From positions 1-12,978 of the forward strand of contig USFK01000025.1 in assembly GCA_900553935.1 (NCBI GenBank): DNA of 12,978 bases. The letters run 5' to 3'. Source of the stretch: an uncultured Collinsella sp. (lineage in GTDB: Bacteria > Actinomycetota > Coriobacteriia > Coriobacteriales > Coriobacteriaceae). Under the pieces are notes generated by a model. It searched no databases, was not told the origin of the DNA, and was given only the letters and a program-made list of their open reading frames with translations. Both the position numbers and the translations under genes were made by a program. Every line of letters begins with the position of its first letter. The stretch's first letter is position 1. Of this stretch, positions 1 to 7,034 are shown one piece after another.

Positions 1-65
1 GCCGCGACCCGCCCCCGCTGGCCGCGGCGGCCCAAAACAGCTAAAAAAGCCCCGTCCCAAATGAG

Positions 66-1610
66 CTAGTTCTTGGGTGTCCAGGACCAGAAAAAGTTGA
101 TGAGGGCCACACGTGAGGAGGCGCCGGTCTTTTTGTTGATCGAGGCGATATGACGGTAGAGCGTGGAGCGCGAAAGGAAGAGCGTTGCGGCGATGTCTTG
201 AACACTCTCGTGCGATGCGACCAAGGCCTCCAGAATATCGCGCTCGCGCTGCGTAAGCTCAAAGGCAGCGGCGAAGGCATCGAGGCGCTCATCGAGCGTG
301 AGCTCCGATGCCTCCGCGGGAGCGGGCTCGCTTTGGGTAGACACGGAGCCATCATCAAGGTCGTCGGCAGCAAACGCCAGCTCGTTCAGCGCCGCAATGT
401 CATCGGTCCTATGCCCAAACTGTCCCAGCAGTGAAATCGCAATACCCACAAACAGCACGAGCCCGGCACCCACCGCCAGCAGCACGTTCTGGCTCGAAAC
501 GATCGCCACCGCCGGCGCCGTCACGAACATCGCGCAAACGTTGTTGATGACACGGCCCATGCACGGCCACAGATACGACCAGTGCGCATAAACCGAAATG
601 GCAGCAAATTTCGTCGTGAAAAACACCACGAAGAAGCCCGAACCCAGATAGAAAATCGCAATGGCCGCAAGCGCATTGCCGCCATTGCCGTCGACGAGCA
701 AGACAAAGAACGAAAGCGCGGACAACATGGCAGTGCAAGTCATGGTGATGTTCATATACGAACGATCGTGCAGGTCAAATAGGGCGCCGGCGAGCAGAGC
801 GCTCACGCCCATCAGCAAGCGCGACCAATCGCCCAAGTCAACGGACCCTGCGGCTTGCGAGGTCGTGAGCCCTGCATTGAGGGCGGCAAACACACCGGTA
901 AGGCAGGCGATTGCGACCGTCAGACGCACCACGGCGCGCCGAAAAGCCGCCGTTGATTCAGAATCGTCTTGCCACTTGGCGCCAAACTCCGACGCATCCA
1001 CCGAAAGCTCGGCGATATCGGACTCGAGCCCAGGCTCAGATTCACCGCGCAGCTTGGCACGACGAGCGTCGTGGAGCAGCGCTACCTGCACAACCGCACA
1101 GGCAACAAGAACAAACTGTTGCGGAATCCCCGCGGGCATCACCATATGGTTGAGTACCTGCACCAGAACACCCAGGCCATACGAAAGTGCCGCCGCGCGC
1201 GCCAAATACGGCGTCCGCGCAAAGCGCCGCGCAAAGTTGGCGTGGGCGGTCGATCCGCAGTAGCCCAGCGTGCAGCATGCCATCAAACCGCCGGCAATGA
1301 GCACCCCAAACTGTACCGCCATAATCATCAGCAGCAATGCCGCTACCAGCAGCACGCCCGTGATGTCGCTCGTCGTATCGATCACACGGGGGCGGCGATA
1401 GTACAGAATAGGACGCACAAAAAAGCCGATCACGCTCGCACCGATGATGAGGCTCTCGTAGACAACGACCTCACTCGGCGGCACAAACTCGGCCACACGC
1501 ACGTCGAAGAGGTACTCGCCAGCCGAAAACGTAAAATAGAACAGCGCCAGGCATATAATCTCCCGAATGCCCCGACGAAAGTACGCGGCCGTGTCTCCCA
1601 TACCTTTCAT
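66..1610 (-). CDS. LuxR-family regulator with multi-spanning membrane domain
   Basis: A 514-residue protein that joins about 11-12 hydrophobic membrane segments to a C-terminal LuxR/GerE DNA-binding domain (residues ~451-514). The domain shows LTQRERDILEAL, the recognition region FLSRSTLYRHI and the ending INKKTGASSR. A hydrophilic loop at residues ~200-245 splits the membrane part into two halves, as in MFS-like folds. Such proteins are common in Coriobacteriia and are thought to sense a signal at the membrane and act on promoters directly; the ligand is unknown. I start at ATG 1610. It is preceded by a G-rich Shine-Dalgarno and by a promoter candidate whose start point would exclude the 66-codon in-frame upstream extension, and that extension has no membrane character. 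The gene appears monocistronic; nothing here shows its target. Confidence 0.85.
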   Translation of the reverse strand: MKGMGDTAAYFRRGIREIICLALFYFTFSAGEYLFDVRVAEFVPPSEVVVYESLIIGASVIGFFVRPILYYRRPRVIDTTSDITGVLLVAALLLMIMAVQFGVLIAGGLMACCTLGYCGSTAHANFARRFARTPYLARAAALSYGLGVLVQVLNHMVMPAGIPQQFVLVACAVVQVALLHDARRAKLRGESEPGLESDIAELSVDASEFGAKWQDDSESTAAFRRAVVRLTVAIACLTGVFAALNAGLTTSQAAGSVDLGDWSRLLMGVSALLAGALFDLHDRSYMNITMTCTAMLSALSFFVLLVDGNGGNALAAIAIFYLGSGFFVVFFTTKFAAISVYAHWSYLWPCMGRVINNVCAMFVTAPAVAIVSSQNVLLAVGAGLVLFVGIAISLLGQFGHRTDDIAALNELAFAADDLDDGSVSTQSEPAPAEASELTLDERLDAFAAAFELTQRERDILEALVASHESVQDIAATLFLSRSTLYRHIASINKKTGASSRVALINFFWSWTPKN

Positions 1611-1615
1611 GAATA

Positions 1616-1624
1616 CCCCCCCCC
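1616..1624 (-). promoter_or_regulatory. Homopolymeric G9 tract acting as Shine-Dalgarno of the LuxR gene
   Basis: On the minus strand nine consecutive G residues end five bases before the ATG at 1610. No other purine-rich ribosome-binding site is present, so the tract must supply the Shine-Dalgarno pairing. Runs of eight or more G are classic slippage sites. A length change here would alter spacing or strength of ribosome binding rather than the reading frame. Confidence 0.6.
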
Positions 1625-1645
1625 GCAGTCGTTTAATTGCCTGCA

Positions 1646-1674
1646 AATCTATTCTATTAGAGAACCAGTCCCAA
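1646..1674 (-). promoter_or_regulatory. Candidate sigma-70-type promoter of the LuxR gene
   Basis: On the minus strand TTGGGA (1674-1669) and TAGATT (1651-1646) are separated by 17 bases. Transcription would start near 1638 and give a ~28-base leader that includes the G9 tract. Each hexamer matches consensus at four of six positions, so this is only a moderate prediction. Confidence 0.4.
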
Positions 1675-1776
1675 TATCGAACCCATCCTCGAAATGCCGC
1701 CAATTTGACCCCAACAGCCCACGGCATACACCGGTTTTGAGCCGCATGACCCAGAAGATGCACGCGCGACTTCCAG

Positions 1777-1830
1777 CCCGGCAAGGAGCGTCCCCAACTG
1801 TCACTCATTTAAGTACGTCCCCAATGAGTG
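1777..1830. repeat. GTCCCCA repeat unit plus 27-nt ACTCATT hairpin
   Basis: The unit CCCGGCAAGGAGCGTCCCCA (1777-1796) recurs with two changes at 11500-11519. It is followed at 1803-1829 by a 27-nt element starting ACTCATTTAAGTACGTCCCC and ending AATGAGT, whose ends are perfect 7-8 bp inverted arms. The 27-mer recurs exactly at 11577-11603, with changes at 1936-1962, and inverted at 8698-8724. These are REP-like dispersed intergenic repeats. The 1611-1990 gap otherwise holds only the promoter region above and no convincing gene. Confidence 0.75.
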
Positions 1831-1841
1831 CAAGTGCCAAT

Positions 1842-1934
1842 CAAATGACGAGAGTGGATAATCTCCCACTTTGAGCCTGTATGAAGGCCAAAAACGGAAG
1901 ATTATCCACTCTCATTCTGCGGATAGTCATTGGG
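1842..1934. repeat. ~95-bp palindromic intergenic element, copy 1
   Basis: 18-base arms at 1850-1867 and 1896-1913 are inverted repeats with one mismatch. Inside them is a smaller hairpin, GCCT-GTATGA-AGGC. Outer sequences (AATGAC at 1844, GTCATT at 1926) are also inverted. Nearly the same element lies at 8613-8708 in the same orientation. It has no coding capacity, so it resembles a REP/MITE-type non-autonomous element; no transposase is nearby. Confidence 0.8.
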
Positions 1935-1935
1935 C

Positions 1936-1962
1936 ACTCATTTAAGTCTGTCCCCAATGAGT
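1936..1962. repeat. 27-nt ACTCATT hairpin repeat, second copy at this site
   Basis: ACTCATTTAAGTCTGTCCCC followed by AATGAGT differs from the 1803-1829 copy at two bases in the loop, while both 7-bp arms are unchanged. It directly abuts the end of the palindromic element. The two copies of this hairpin therefore bracket palindromic element copy 1. Confidence 0.75.
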
Positions 1963-1990
1963 AGGAGTAGTAAATGCTGGAGAAGAGCCG

Positions 1991-3304
1991 TTAGCGCTCG
2001 GGTGTCAGGATCACCAGAGCGTCGTGCTCAAAGGGATGCTGCGCCACGCGCACGGTGCCGTCACCGTTGTCACGGACGGGCAGTTTTGCGATGCGCTTGT
2101 CCTCCATGTCGAGGACCGTCGCCGTCCAGCCACGCGCGCCGTCGAGCTTAAACTTGAGCGCCGTGGTGCGCGGCAGGTACGTGACGACGCGATCGCCAAC
2201 GCGCGCCACACGGATGGCCTCACGCGCGTCATCGAGCAGCTCCTGCGCCGGAACCACGGCAAGCGCATCGTCACCGGCAGTAGCGCCTAGGCTGGCAAGC
2301 ACATGCTCGATCGCGCCAAAGTCCCACACACCCGCAAACTGCAGGCACTCTTGCCAGCGGAAGGGCATGTCAAAGCCCTCGCCCAGGACCGAACCCTGGC
2401 TGCGCGATGTCTGCCAGTTCCAAACGCCGTGCGCGCCATAGGTCACGCCGGCACTGGCGCCGGCAAGAATCGACGACCATACGCTCGCGCGGCAATCCTG
2501 CGCGGTAAAACGCCAGTAGACGTTGCGCGACGCACCCATCTGCTCGTAGCAAGGCTCGGAGTTGACCATCGGCTTTTTGGGATAGTTGGCGATAAAGTCC
2601 TGCGGCAGACGCCATGCCTCGGGCTGGCCCTCGTAGTTGTGGCCGGGCTGGAACATGTAAAAGTCCAGACGGCCCAGATACTGCGCCGGAATGGTACGAT
2701 TGCCGCGGTTGATATGCATGGTGCGCAGTGCCTCGGGCGCGCGCTTGACGACCTCGTCGAGCGCGTCCTCGTAATAGACGATCGCCTCGTCGCCGGCAAA
2801 GTCGGTATCGCCCGTCACTACGTAGACGGGGTCGAACTCGCCCAGGTTCTCGACGACGCGGGCAACGTGGGCACGGACCTCCTCACGCGGCATAACCTCG
2901 GCGCCGCAACGCTCGGCGATCTTGGCACCCCAGGTACCGGGCACGTAGTTGCACCACATAAGCACGAGCGCCGGACGGATGCCGTGCTCGACGGCAGCAC
3001 GGCACATGGCGGCGGCGCGGTCCCAATATGCCTGGTTGGGACGGGACCAATCAAAGTGCACGCCGTCCTCGCTGGCATAGGGCCAAATGCCCAAGTCGGG
3101 GCAGCAGCGATCCCACTGCGGCAGCGTGTTGATCTGCAGCACGTTCATGCCCTGCTCGGCACGGCGGGTCAGGTAGTAGTCCCAGTCGTCCTCGGCGATG
3201 CTCGTAAATGCGCTCCAGCACGTATCGGCAAACCAAAAGAACGGCTTGCCGTCGCAGAGGAACCCGTCCTCACGGGTATTGACGGTCAGTTTTCCCAAGC
3301 TCAT
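1991..3304 (-). CDS. Apiosidase-like (DUF4038, GH140-type) glycoside hydrolase, cytoplasmic
   Basis: A 437-residue protein that starts with the DUF4038 pattern: a short beta strand, DGKPFFWFADTCWSAF (residues 18-33), then MNVLQINTLPQWD. These are features of the (beta/alpha)8 barrel of apiosidase-like GH140 enzymes. By position, D166 in VVTGDTDF and E250 in VNSEPCYE are candidate acid/base and nucleophile. Residues ~345-437 form a beta-rich C-terminal module (putative collagen-binding domain in Pfam naming). There is no signal peptide, so it should act on an imported sugar. The start is ATG 3304 with AAAGGTG just upstream. It lies downstream of the PTS permease on the same strand, 226 bp away, with a terminator between them and probably its own promoter. 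The sugar released is not predictable from sequence; apiose is only one possibility. Confidence 0.8.
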   Translation of the reverse strand: MSLGKLTVNTREDGFLCDGKPFFWFADTCWSAFTSIAEDDWDYYLTRRAEQGMNVLQINTLPQWDRCCPDLGIWPYASEDGVHFDWSRPNQAYWDRAAAMCRAAVEHGIRPALVLMWCNYVPGTWGAKIAERCGAEVMPREEVRAHVARVVENLGEFDPVYVVTGDTDFAGDEAIVYYEDALDEVVKRAPEALRTMHINRGNRTIPAQYLGRLDFYMFQPGHNYEGQPEAWRLPQDFIANYPKKPMVNSEPCYEQMGASRNVYWRFTAQDCRASVWSSILAGASAGVTYGAHGVWNWQTSRSQGSVLGEGFDMPFRWQECLQFAGVWDFGAIEHVLASLGATAGDDALAVVPAQELLDDAREAIRVARVGDRVVTYLPRTTALKFKLDGARGWTATVLDMEDKRIAKLPVRDNGDGTVRVAQHPFEHDALVILTPER

Positions 3305-3362
3305 ATGGCACCTTTCTCTTGGGGAGACTTGCTAGGAGGGAGGTAAAGAAGTCGCCTGCCGC

Positions 3363-3370
3363 ATTATCAC
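3363..3370 (-). promoter_or_regulatory. Candidate extended -10 promoter of the DUF4038 gene
   Basis: On the minus strand TGTGATAAT lies about 60 bases upstream of the ATG at 3304 and fits an extended -10 (TGnTATAAT-like). No good -35 box is visible 17 bases upstream. Since a terminator separates this gene from the upstream PTS gene, a promoter in this 150-base stretch is expected. Confidence 0.3.
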
Positions 3371-3442
3371 AGTAGGGTCTGCGGCTGCAGTTGCTCAGCT
3401 CAAATTGAACGCACGCGAAGCACAGGGCCCTTACGTCTCTCC

Positions 3443-3490
3443 TAAAAAGTCTACAGGAAGGCCCCGCCGGGCTTATACCAAGCGGGGCCC
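3443..3490 (-). terminator. Rho-independent terminator of PTS gene 1
   Basis: GGCCCCGC (3460-3467) and GCGGGGCC (3482-3489) are perfect 8-bp inverted arms around a 14-base loop. They lie about 40 bases past the PTS stop codon. On the minus strand the stem is followed by TTCCTGTAGACTTTTT; the T run is slightly displaced, so termination may be partial and allow some read-through into the DUF4038 gene. Confidence 0.65.
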
Positions 3491-3530
3491 TGTCGTGTAG
3501 GGGGTCTTATTTAGACCGAGGCTGGGGCGA

Positions 3531-4952
3531 CTAGGCCTCCATCTCGGCGAGCTCCTCCTTGGAGAAGCCGGTGAAGTAAACCACGACGGCGGACACGATG
3601 CACGCGACAGCCATACCGACAACGGCACAGATGGTGTTCTCGAGACCACCCTGGAGGTAGCAAAGGAATACCAGGAAGTTCGTGGCCATGGCACCAATGT
3701 AGAGAGTAACGTGGAGCAGCGCGGAGACGAGGGCGCCAGCGGCACCACCGATAATCATGCCGATCATGGTGCGACGGAAACGAAGCACGGTACCGAAGAG
3801 CGCAGGCTCGGTAACGCCACCGAGGAGTGCGGAGACGACGTAGCCGGCGCACAGGCCCTTCTCCTCCTTATTGCGGATGCGGAGGAAGGCACCGATGGCA
3901 CAGCCCCAAACGGCGGTCATGGCACAGTTAGTAGCAACGAACAGGAAGGGGTCGTAACCAACCTGCATGATGTGGACCATGGCGATCATGAGGACCGGCA
4001 TGTGCATGCCGGCAACGACGAACAGCTGCCAGAAGGCACCAAGGATCACCATGGCGAGGATGGTAAACACACCGCCGAAGTTCTGCAGGCCGAAGAGGAC
4101 GGCAGCGACGCCCTGGCCGAGCAGGTCGCCGATAGGAGCGAGGCACAGGAACATGATGGGGACGACGACGATCATGGTGAAGAAGGGGGTGAAGAGCGTG
4201 GACAGAACGTCGGGCACATGCTTCTTCATGAACTTTTCAACCACATAGAGCACAGGCACGGTGAGCATGATGGGCAGAACCGTCTGCGAATAGTTAGCAG
4301 CAGCGATCTGGATACCGTAAACGCTCATCATCGAGCCCTCGGCAGCGGCCGAGACAATGCTCGGGGCAACAAGGATGCCACCGCAGAGCAGGCCGAGCAT
4401 CGGGTTGGTGCCGAGCTTCTTTGCGGCTGCATATCCCAGGTAGATTGGCAGGAAGTAAAAGCCGGCCTCGTACAACGTGGTATTAAAGAACGTGTACGTG
4501 GGATCGGTTTCAGACAGAAGACCGAATACCTGCGGACCGAGGACGACAGCAAAGGTACGGAACAGACCAGCAGCCATAACCAGCGGGATAAGCTGGACCA
4601 TCGTGCCGGAGAGGTAGTCGAGAGTCGCGTTGCCGATGCCCTTGAGCGTAAGCTTCTCCTTGGGAGCGTCGTCGAGGTTCTCGTCGACGGCGGCACCGCG
4701 TGTAACACCGGAGATGGCGACAAACTCTTCAAGAACCTTGGGCACATTCTGGCCGATGATGACCTGGAGCTGGCTGCCGGAGAACTGGCAACCCAAAACG
4801 CCCTTGATCTTCTTAATCTTCTCGACCTCGGCCTTGTTGTTGTCCTTGAGCGTAAGGCGCAGACGCGTCATGCAGTTGGTGGCGATCTTGACGTTCTCGG
4901 CGCCACCAACGAGCTCGAGGACCTCGGTGGCAATCTGCTTGTTGTCTGCCAT
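3531..4952 (-). CDS. PTS permease subunit IIBC, glucose/beta-glucoside superfamily (PTS 1)
   Basis: A 473-residue membrane permease that imports and phosphorylates a sugar. The IIB domain (residues ~1-85) carries the phospho-accepting cysteine C27 in NCMTRLRLTLKD and the GVLGCQFSGSQLQVIIGQ strand. A linker leads to the IIC domain (~100-460) with about ten membrane segments and the GVTEPALFG sugar-binding motif (residues 379-387, E382). There is no IIA domain, so phosphate must come from a separate IIA. The start is ATG 4952, not the TTG at 4967, because GAGGAGGGG between them is the ribosome-binding site and the paralogue at 8833-10254 also begins MADNK. Its gene context (DUF4038 hydrolase downstream, esterase divergent) suggests a glycoside substrate. 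The sugar itself cannot be named. Confidence 0.92.
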   Translation of the reverse strand: MADNKQIATEVLELVGGAENVKIATNCMTRLRLTLKDNNKAEVEKIKKIKGVLGCQFSGSQLQVIIGQNVPKVLEEFVAISGVTRGAAVDENLDDAPKEKLTLKGIGNATLDYLSGTMVQLIPLVMAAGLFRTFAVVLGPQVFGLLSETDPTYTFFNTTLYEAGFYFLPIYLGYAAAKKLGTNPMLGLLCGGILVAPSIVSAAAEGSMMSVYGIQIAAANYSQTVLPIMLTVPVLYVVEKFMKKHVPDVLSTLFTPFFTMIVVVPIMFLCLAPIGDLLGQGVAAVLFGLQNFGGVFTILAMVILGAFWQLFVVAGMHMPVLMIAMVHIMQVGYDPFLFVATNCAMTAVWGCAIGAFLRIRNKEEKGLCAGYVVSALLGGVTEPALFGTVLRFRRTMIGMIIGGAAGALVSALLHVTLYIGAMATNFLVFLCYLQGGLENTICAVVGMAVACIVSAVVVYFTGFSKEELAEMEA

Positions 4953-4974
4953 GGGACCCCTCCTCAATAATTAT

Positions 4975-4993
4975 GCGGCGTACCTAACGCCGC
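4975..4993 (-). promoter_or_regulatory. Inverted repeat in the leader of PTS gene 1
   Basis: GCGGCGT-ACCTA-ACGCCGC is a perfect 7-bp stem with a 5-base loop, ending 23 bases before the PTS ATG. It may be an RNA hairpin in the leader or an operator. It does not match the LicT-type RAT consensus that I know. Confidence 0.35.
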
Positions 4994-5050
4994 GACTTGC
5001 ATGGACCCTTACCGCTATAACCCCTTACGGCGGCCCGGGCTTTAACGTTG

Positions 5051-5071
5051 CAGTAAACAATTTGTTTACTG
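5051..5071. promoter_or_regulatory. Perfect 10-bp inverted repeat, operator candidate O1
   Basis: CAGTAAACAA and TTGTTTACTG flank a single central T. It lies 98 bp upstream of the PTS 1 start and is followed by two further GTTTAC half sites in direct orientation (5075-5080 and 5089-5094). It is the best operator candidate for PTS 1. The cognate regulator is not encoded in the window. Confidence 0.5.
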
Positions 5072-5189
5072 AACGTTTACGGACTTTAGTTTACACGGAG
5101 TGCCTGATTTGTGGCAATTTTGCCGTCTGAAGTCCGGTGAACGGTAGGAAATGGGGGGTAAGCGTATTTAGACGGTAGAAGATGTCTAT

Positions 5190-5218
5190 TTGACCAGATA
5201 TTGATATATGGCTATTTA
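5190..5218 (+). promoter_or_regulatory. Candidate promoter reading toward the esterase gene
   Basis: TTGACC (5190-5195) and TATTTA (5213-5218) are separated by exactly 17 bases in an AT-rich stretch of an otherwise GC-rich window. It would give a leader of about 210 bases containing O2 and O3. The gap 4953-5434 holds no gene that I can support; it is the divergent control region for PTS 1 and the esterase. Confidence 0.45.
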
Positions 5219-5287
5219 CGTGGGCTTTTATTTTGATAAACACCTTTGTAACGAGCTAGCTCATCAACAAAAGTCCTGCTAGTTAAT

Positions 5288-5305
5288 AGTAAACGTCTGT
5301 TTAGT
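5288..5305. promoter_or_regulatory. Near-palindromic operator candidate O2
   Basis: AGTAAAC-GTCT-GTTTAGT is an inverted repeat with one mismatch in its arms. Its TAAAC/GTTTA half sites match those of O1 and O3 but the spacer is 4 bases, against 5 in O1 and 2 in O3. Confidence 0.35.
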
Positions 5306-5367
5306 AGTTCATTGCGTGTTCAGTTTTACCGTTTACCGAGTTCATCTGCTCATTCTACAGTTCTGCA

Positions 5368-5410
5368 TTAAACTAAACATGTTTAGTCTGTATTGCCGCC
5401 CTTGTTTAGT
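5368..5410 (+). promoter_or_regulatory. Palindrome O3 within a candidate proximal promoter of the esterase
   Basis: ACTAAACATGTTTAGT (5372-5387) is a perfect 16-bp palindrome, and a further GTTTAGT half site lies at 5404-5410. TTAAAC (5368-5373) and TATTGC (5391-5396) are 17 bases apart and could be -35 and -10 boxes, which would put the palindrome in the spacer, a repressor position. The -10 is a poor match, so the promoter assignment is weak while the palindrome is certain. Confidence 0.4.
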
Positions 5411-5434
5411 ACTTGCGGCACAAAGGAGTAGCTC

Positions 5435-6772
5435 ATGGAACTCAAATCGTGTACCTACGCAACCGTCACCACGCTGGGCGATTTTGGCCCCTGGATCAAC
5501 AAAGTGGTGCTCGACCTGCCGTGTGTTGTGCGCGCCAACGACGTGAACGAGCACACGTTCAATATCTACTGTGCCCGCCACGAGCGCGCCGGCGAGGTTC
5601 TGATGCGCAAGGAGCACGGGGCCGATCACGCAGCGCCCTCCGTAGGCTACGTGCCGGTGCTCGCCGCCTACCCCTGTGATGAGAACGGTCAGCGCCTGCC
5701 CAAGGGCACACACGTAGCGCTCGAGACGCCCGAGGTGCGTCTCACCAAAGAGATCGAGGGTGGCGTGCTGGGTTCGCGCTATATAGAGAACCGCCTGCGC
5801 GTGACGCAGCTTGTGGCGCTCCCGGGCGAAGACGGCGACGACCCCACCGCGGGCCTCGTCTTCGATCGCAGCCGCGGCGACATCTGTCCCGCGCTCAAGG
5901 GCTGGCATAACGCCGTGCAGCAGACGCCCGTCGACGGCATCGCGCTCGAGTACGGCTATTTTGAGCCGAGCTTTGAGCCCGCTGACTCCGCGCTCTTCAA
6001 CCCGTTTGCTCCCAAGGACACGCCCGCCGTCGAAAAGGCGCCGCTGATCGTGTACCTGCACGGCGCCGGCGAGGGCAAGGGCGCCACGCAGGGCGAAGGC
6101 GCCACGCGTGCCTACACCGGCAACCGCGTGACAGCGCTCTCGCAAAAACAAATCCAGCGCTACTTTGGCGGCTTTGCCTGGGTTCTTGTGCCGCAGTCGC
6201 CCACGTTTTGGATGGACAACGGCGTCGAGCAGCTTGGCCGCTCCAACCAGAGCATCTACTCCCCCGTGCTCAAGGCGCTCATCGACGAGTTTGTCGCCGA
6301 GCATGCCGACCGCATCGATACCGACCGCATCGTGGTCGCCGGTCTTTCCAACGGCGGCTTTATGACCCTGCGCCTGTGCGCCGACTACCCCGATTTCTTC
6401 GCCGCAGGCCTTCCCTGCTGCGCGCCGTGGTACAACGCCACGGACGAGGACGTGGTCGCGCTTGCCAAGACGCCGCTGTGGTTTACGCACTCCAAGGGCG
6501 ACGAACTCGTGTGTCCGCAGCAGACGGTGCTGCCGTTGTTCGCGCGCTTGCGCGGGGCGGGCGCCAACGTGCACCTCACCTACTTTAGCCATGTCGAGGA
6601 CCTGACCGGCGTGTATCGCGAGGCCGACGGCTCGGCCAAGAAGACGTTCAACCATGGCGTGTGGATTCACCAATTCAACGACCTGTGTTATCAAGACTTC
6701 GACGGGGGCAACGTACTCATCGACGGCGAGCCGGTGGGCTGCTGGGAGTGGTCGGCCGGGGTCGACCGCTAA
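5435..6772 (+). CDS. Alpha/beta-hydrolase esterase/peptidase with N-terminal Ig-like domain, cytoplasmic
   Basis: A 445-residue serine hydrolase. Residues ~1-200 are beta-rich and match the N-terminal Ig-like domain seen before some esterases. Residues ~205-445 form the alpha/beta-hydrolase fold. It shows IVYLHGAGEG (oxyanion hole), GLSNGGF with nucleophile S305, GDE with D356, and H407 (or H412) in FNHGVWIH as the likely catalytic histidine. The C-terminal domain resembles COG4099/PHB-depolymerase-like and prolyl-oligopeptidase-type esterases. No signal peptide is present, so the substrate should be intracellular. ATG 5435 follows AAAGGAG with a 6-base spacer. It diverges from PTS 1 across a palindrome-rich control region, which suggests co-regulation and a role in removing an ester or similar group from the imported compound. 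The exact bond is unknown. Confidence 0.8.
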   Translation: MELKSCTYATVTTLGDFGPWINKVVLDLPCVVRANDVNEHTFNIYCARHERAGEVLMRKEHGADHAAPSVGYVPVLAAYPCDENGQRLPKGTHVALETPEVRLTKEIEGGVLGSRYIENRLRVTQLVALPGEDGDDPTAGLVFDRSRGDICPALKGWHNAVQQTPVDGIALEYGYFEPSFEPADSALFNPFAPKDTPAVEKAPLIVYLHGAGEGKGATQGEGATRAYTGNRVTALSQKQIQRYFGGFAWVLVPQSPTFWMDNGVEQLGRSNQSIYSPVLKALIDEFVAEHADRIDTDRIVVAGLSNGGFMTLRLCADYPDFFAAGLPCCAPWYNATDEDVVALAKTPLWFTHSKGDELVCPQQTVLPLFARLRGAGANVHLTYFSHVEDLTGVYREADGSAKKTFNHGVWIHQFNDLCYQDFDGGNVLIDGEPVGCWEWSAGVDR

Positions 6773-6783
6773 GCCCTCCCATC

Positions 6784-6906
6784 GCGGGGACCGGGGTTTA
6801 GTCTTGCAAACGTCCTCGGGCATGCATGGGCTGGCGCTTTGCGCTTCGCGCTGCGCCTGCCCATGCCCCCTGCGGAATGTTTGCAAGACTAAACCCCGGT
6901 CCCCGC
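6784..6906. repeat. Very long hairpin with 28-bp perfect arms
   Basis: Arms at 6784-6811 and 6879-6906 are perfect inverted repeats of 28 bases. The 67 bases between them fold further: CATGGGC (6824-) with GCCCATG, then GGCGC with GCGCC, ending in a GCGC-TTC-GCGC tip. No T run follows on either strand, so it is not a typical intrinsic terminator, although it begins 11 bases past the esterase stop codon. It could stop transcription, stabilise the esterase mRNA 3' end, or be a non-autonomous mobile element. The rest of the 6773-7034 gap shows only the ribosome-binding site of the next gene. Confidence 0.85.
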
Positions 6907-7034
6907 TGCGTTGACGTTGCTGTGACCCTGGCCGGGCGCTTCCGGCGGGCCGACGGGTCGGTGGCGATGGGGGCGTGGGTCCCGTCTTGCCTTGCGCGTA
7001 ACTGGCTGAAATTATTTTGGTTGGAGCTTTGCTT

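Noticed and set aside
37..66. T-rich stretch after the LuxR stop (minus strand) as an intrinsic terminator
   Set aside because: Six T residues follow GGGGC, but no convincing stem precedes them.
1611..1808. 66-residue N-terminal extension of the LuxR-type protein
   Set aside because: It overlaps the predicted promoter and repeat sequences, has no membrane character, and a better start lies at 1610.
969..1874. Plus-strand frame of 301 codons
   Set aside because: Shadow of the LuxR-type gene running on into repeats; its last residues come from the palindromic element.
4953..4967. TTG start for PTS 1 giving an MRRGP extension
   Set aside because: The extension is the ribosome-binding site itself, and the paralogue starts with MADNK.
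5342..6886. Long open frame of 514 codons on the minus strand
   Set aside because: It lies antisense to the esterase, whose catalytic motifs and ribosome-binding site are clear. High GC content makes long antisense frames common.
6911..6940. TTGACG at 6911 as -35 of a promoter for the Sde182-like gene
   Set aside because: The position 17 bases downstream is GC-rich with no -10-like sequence.
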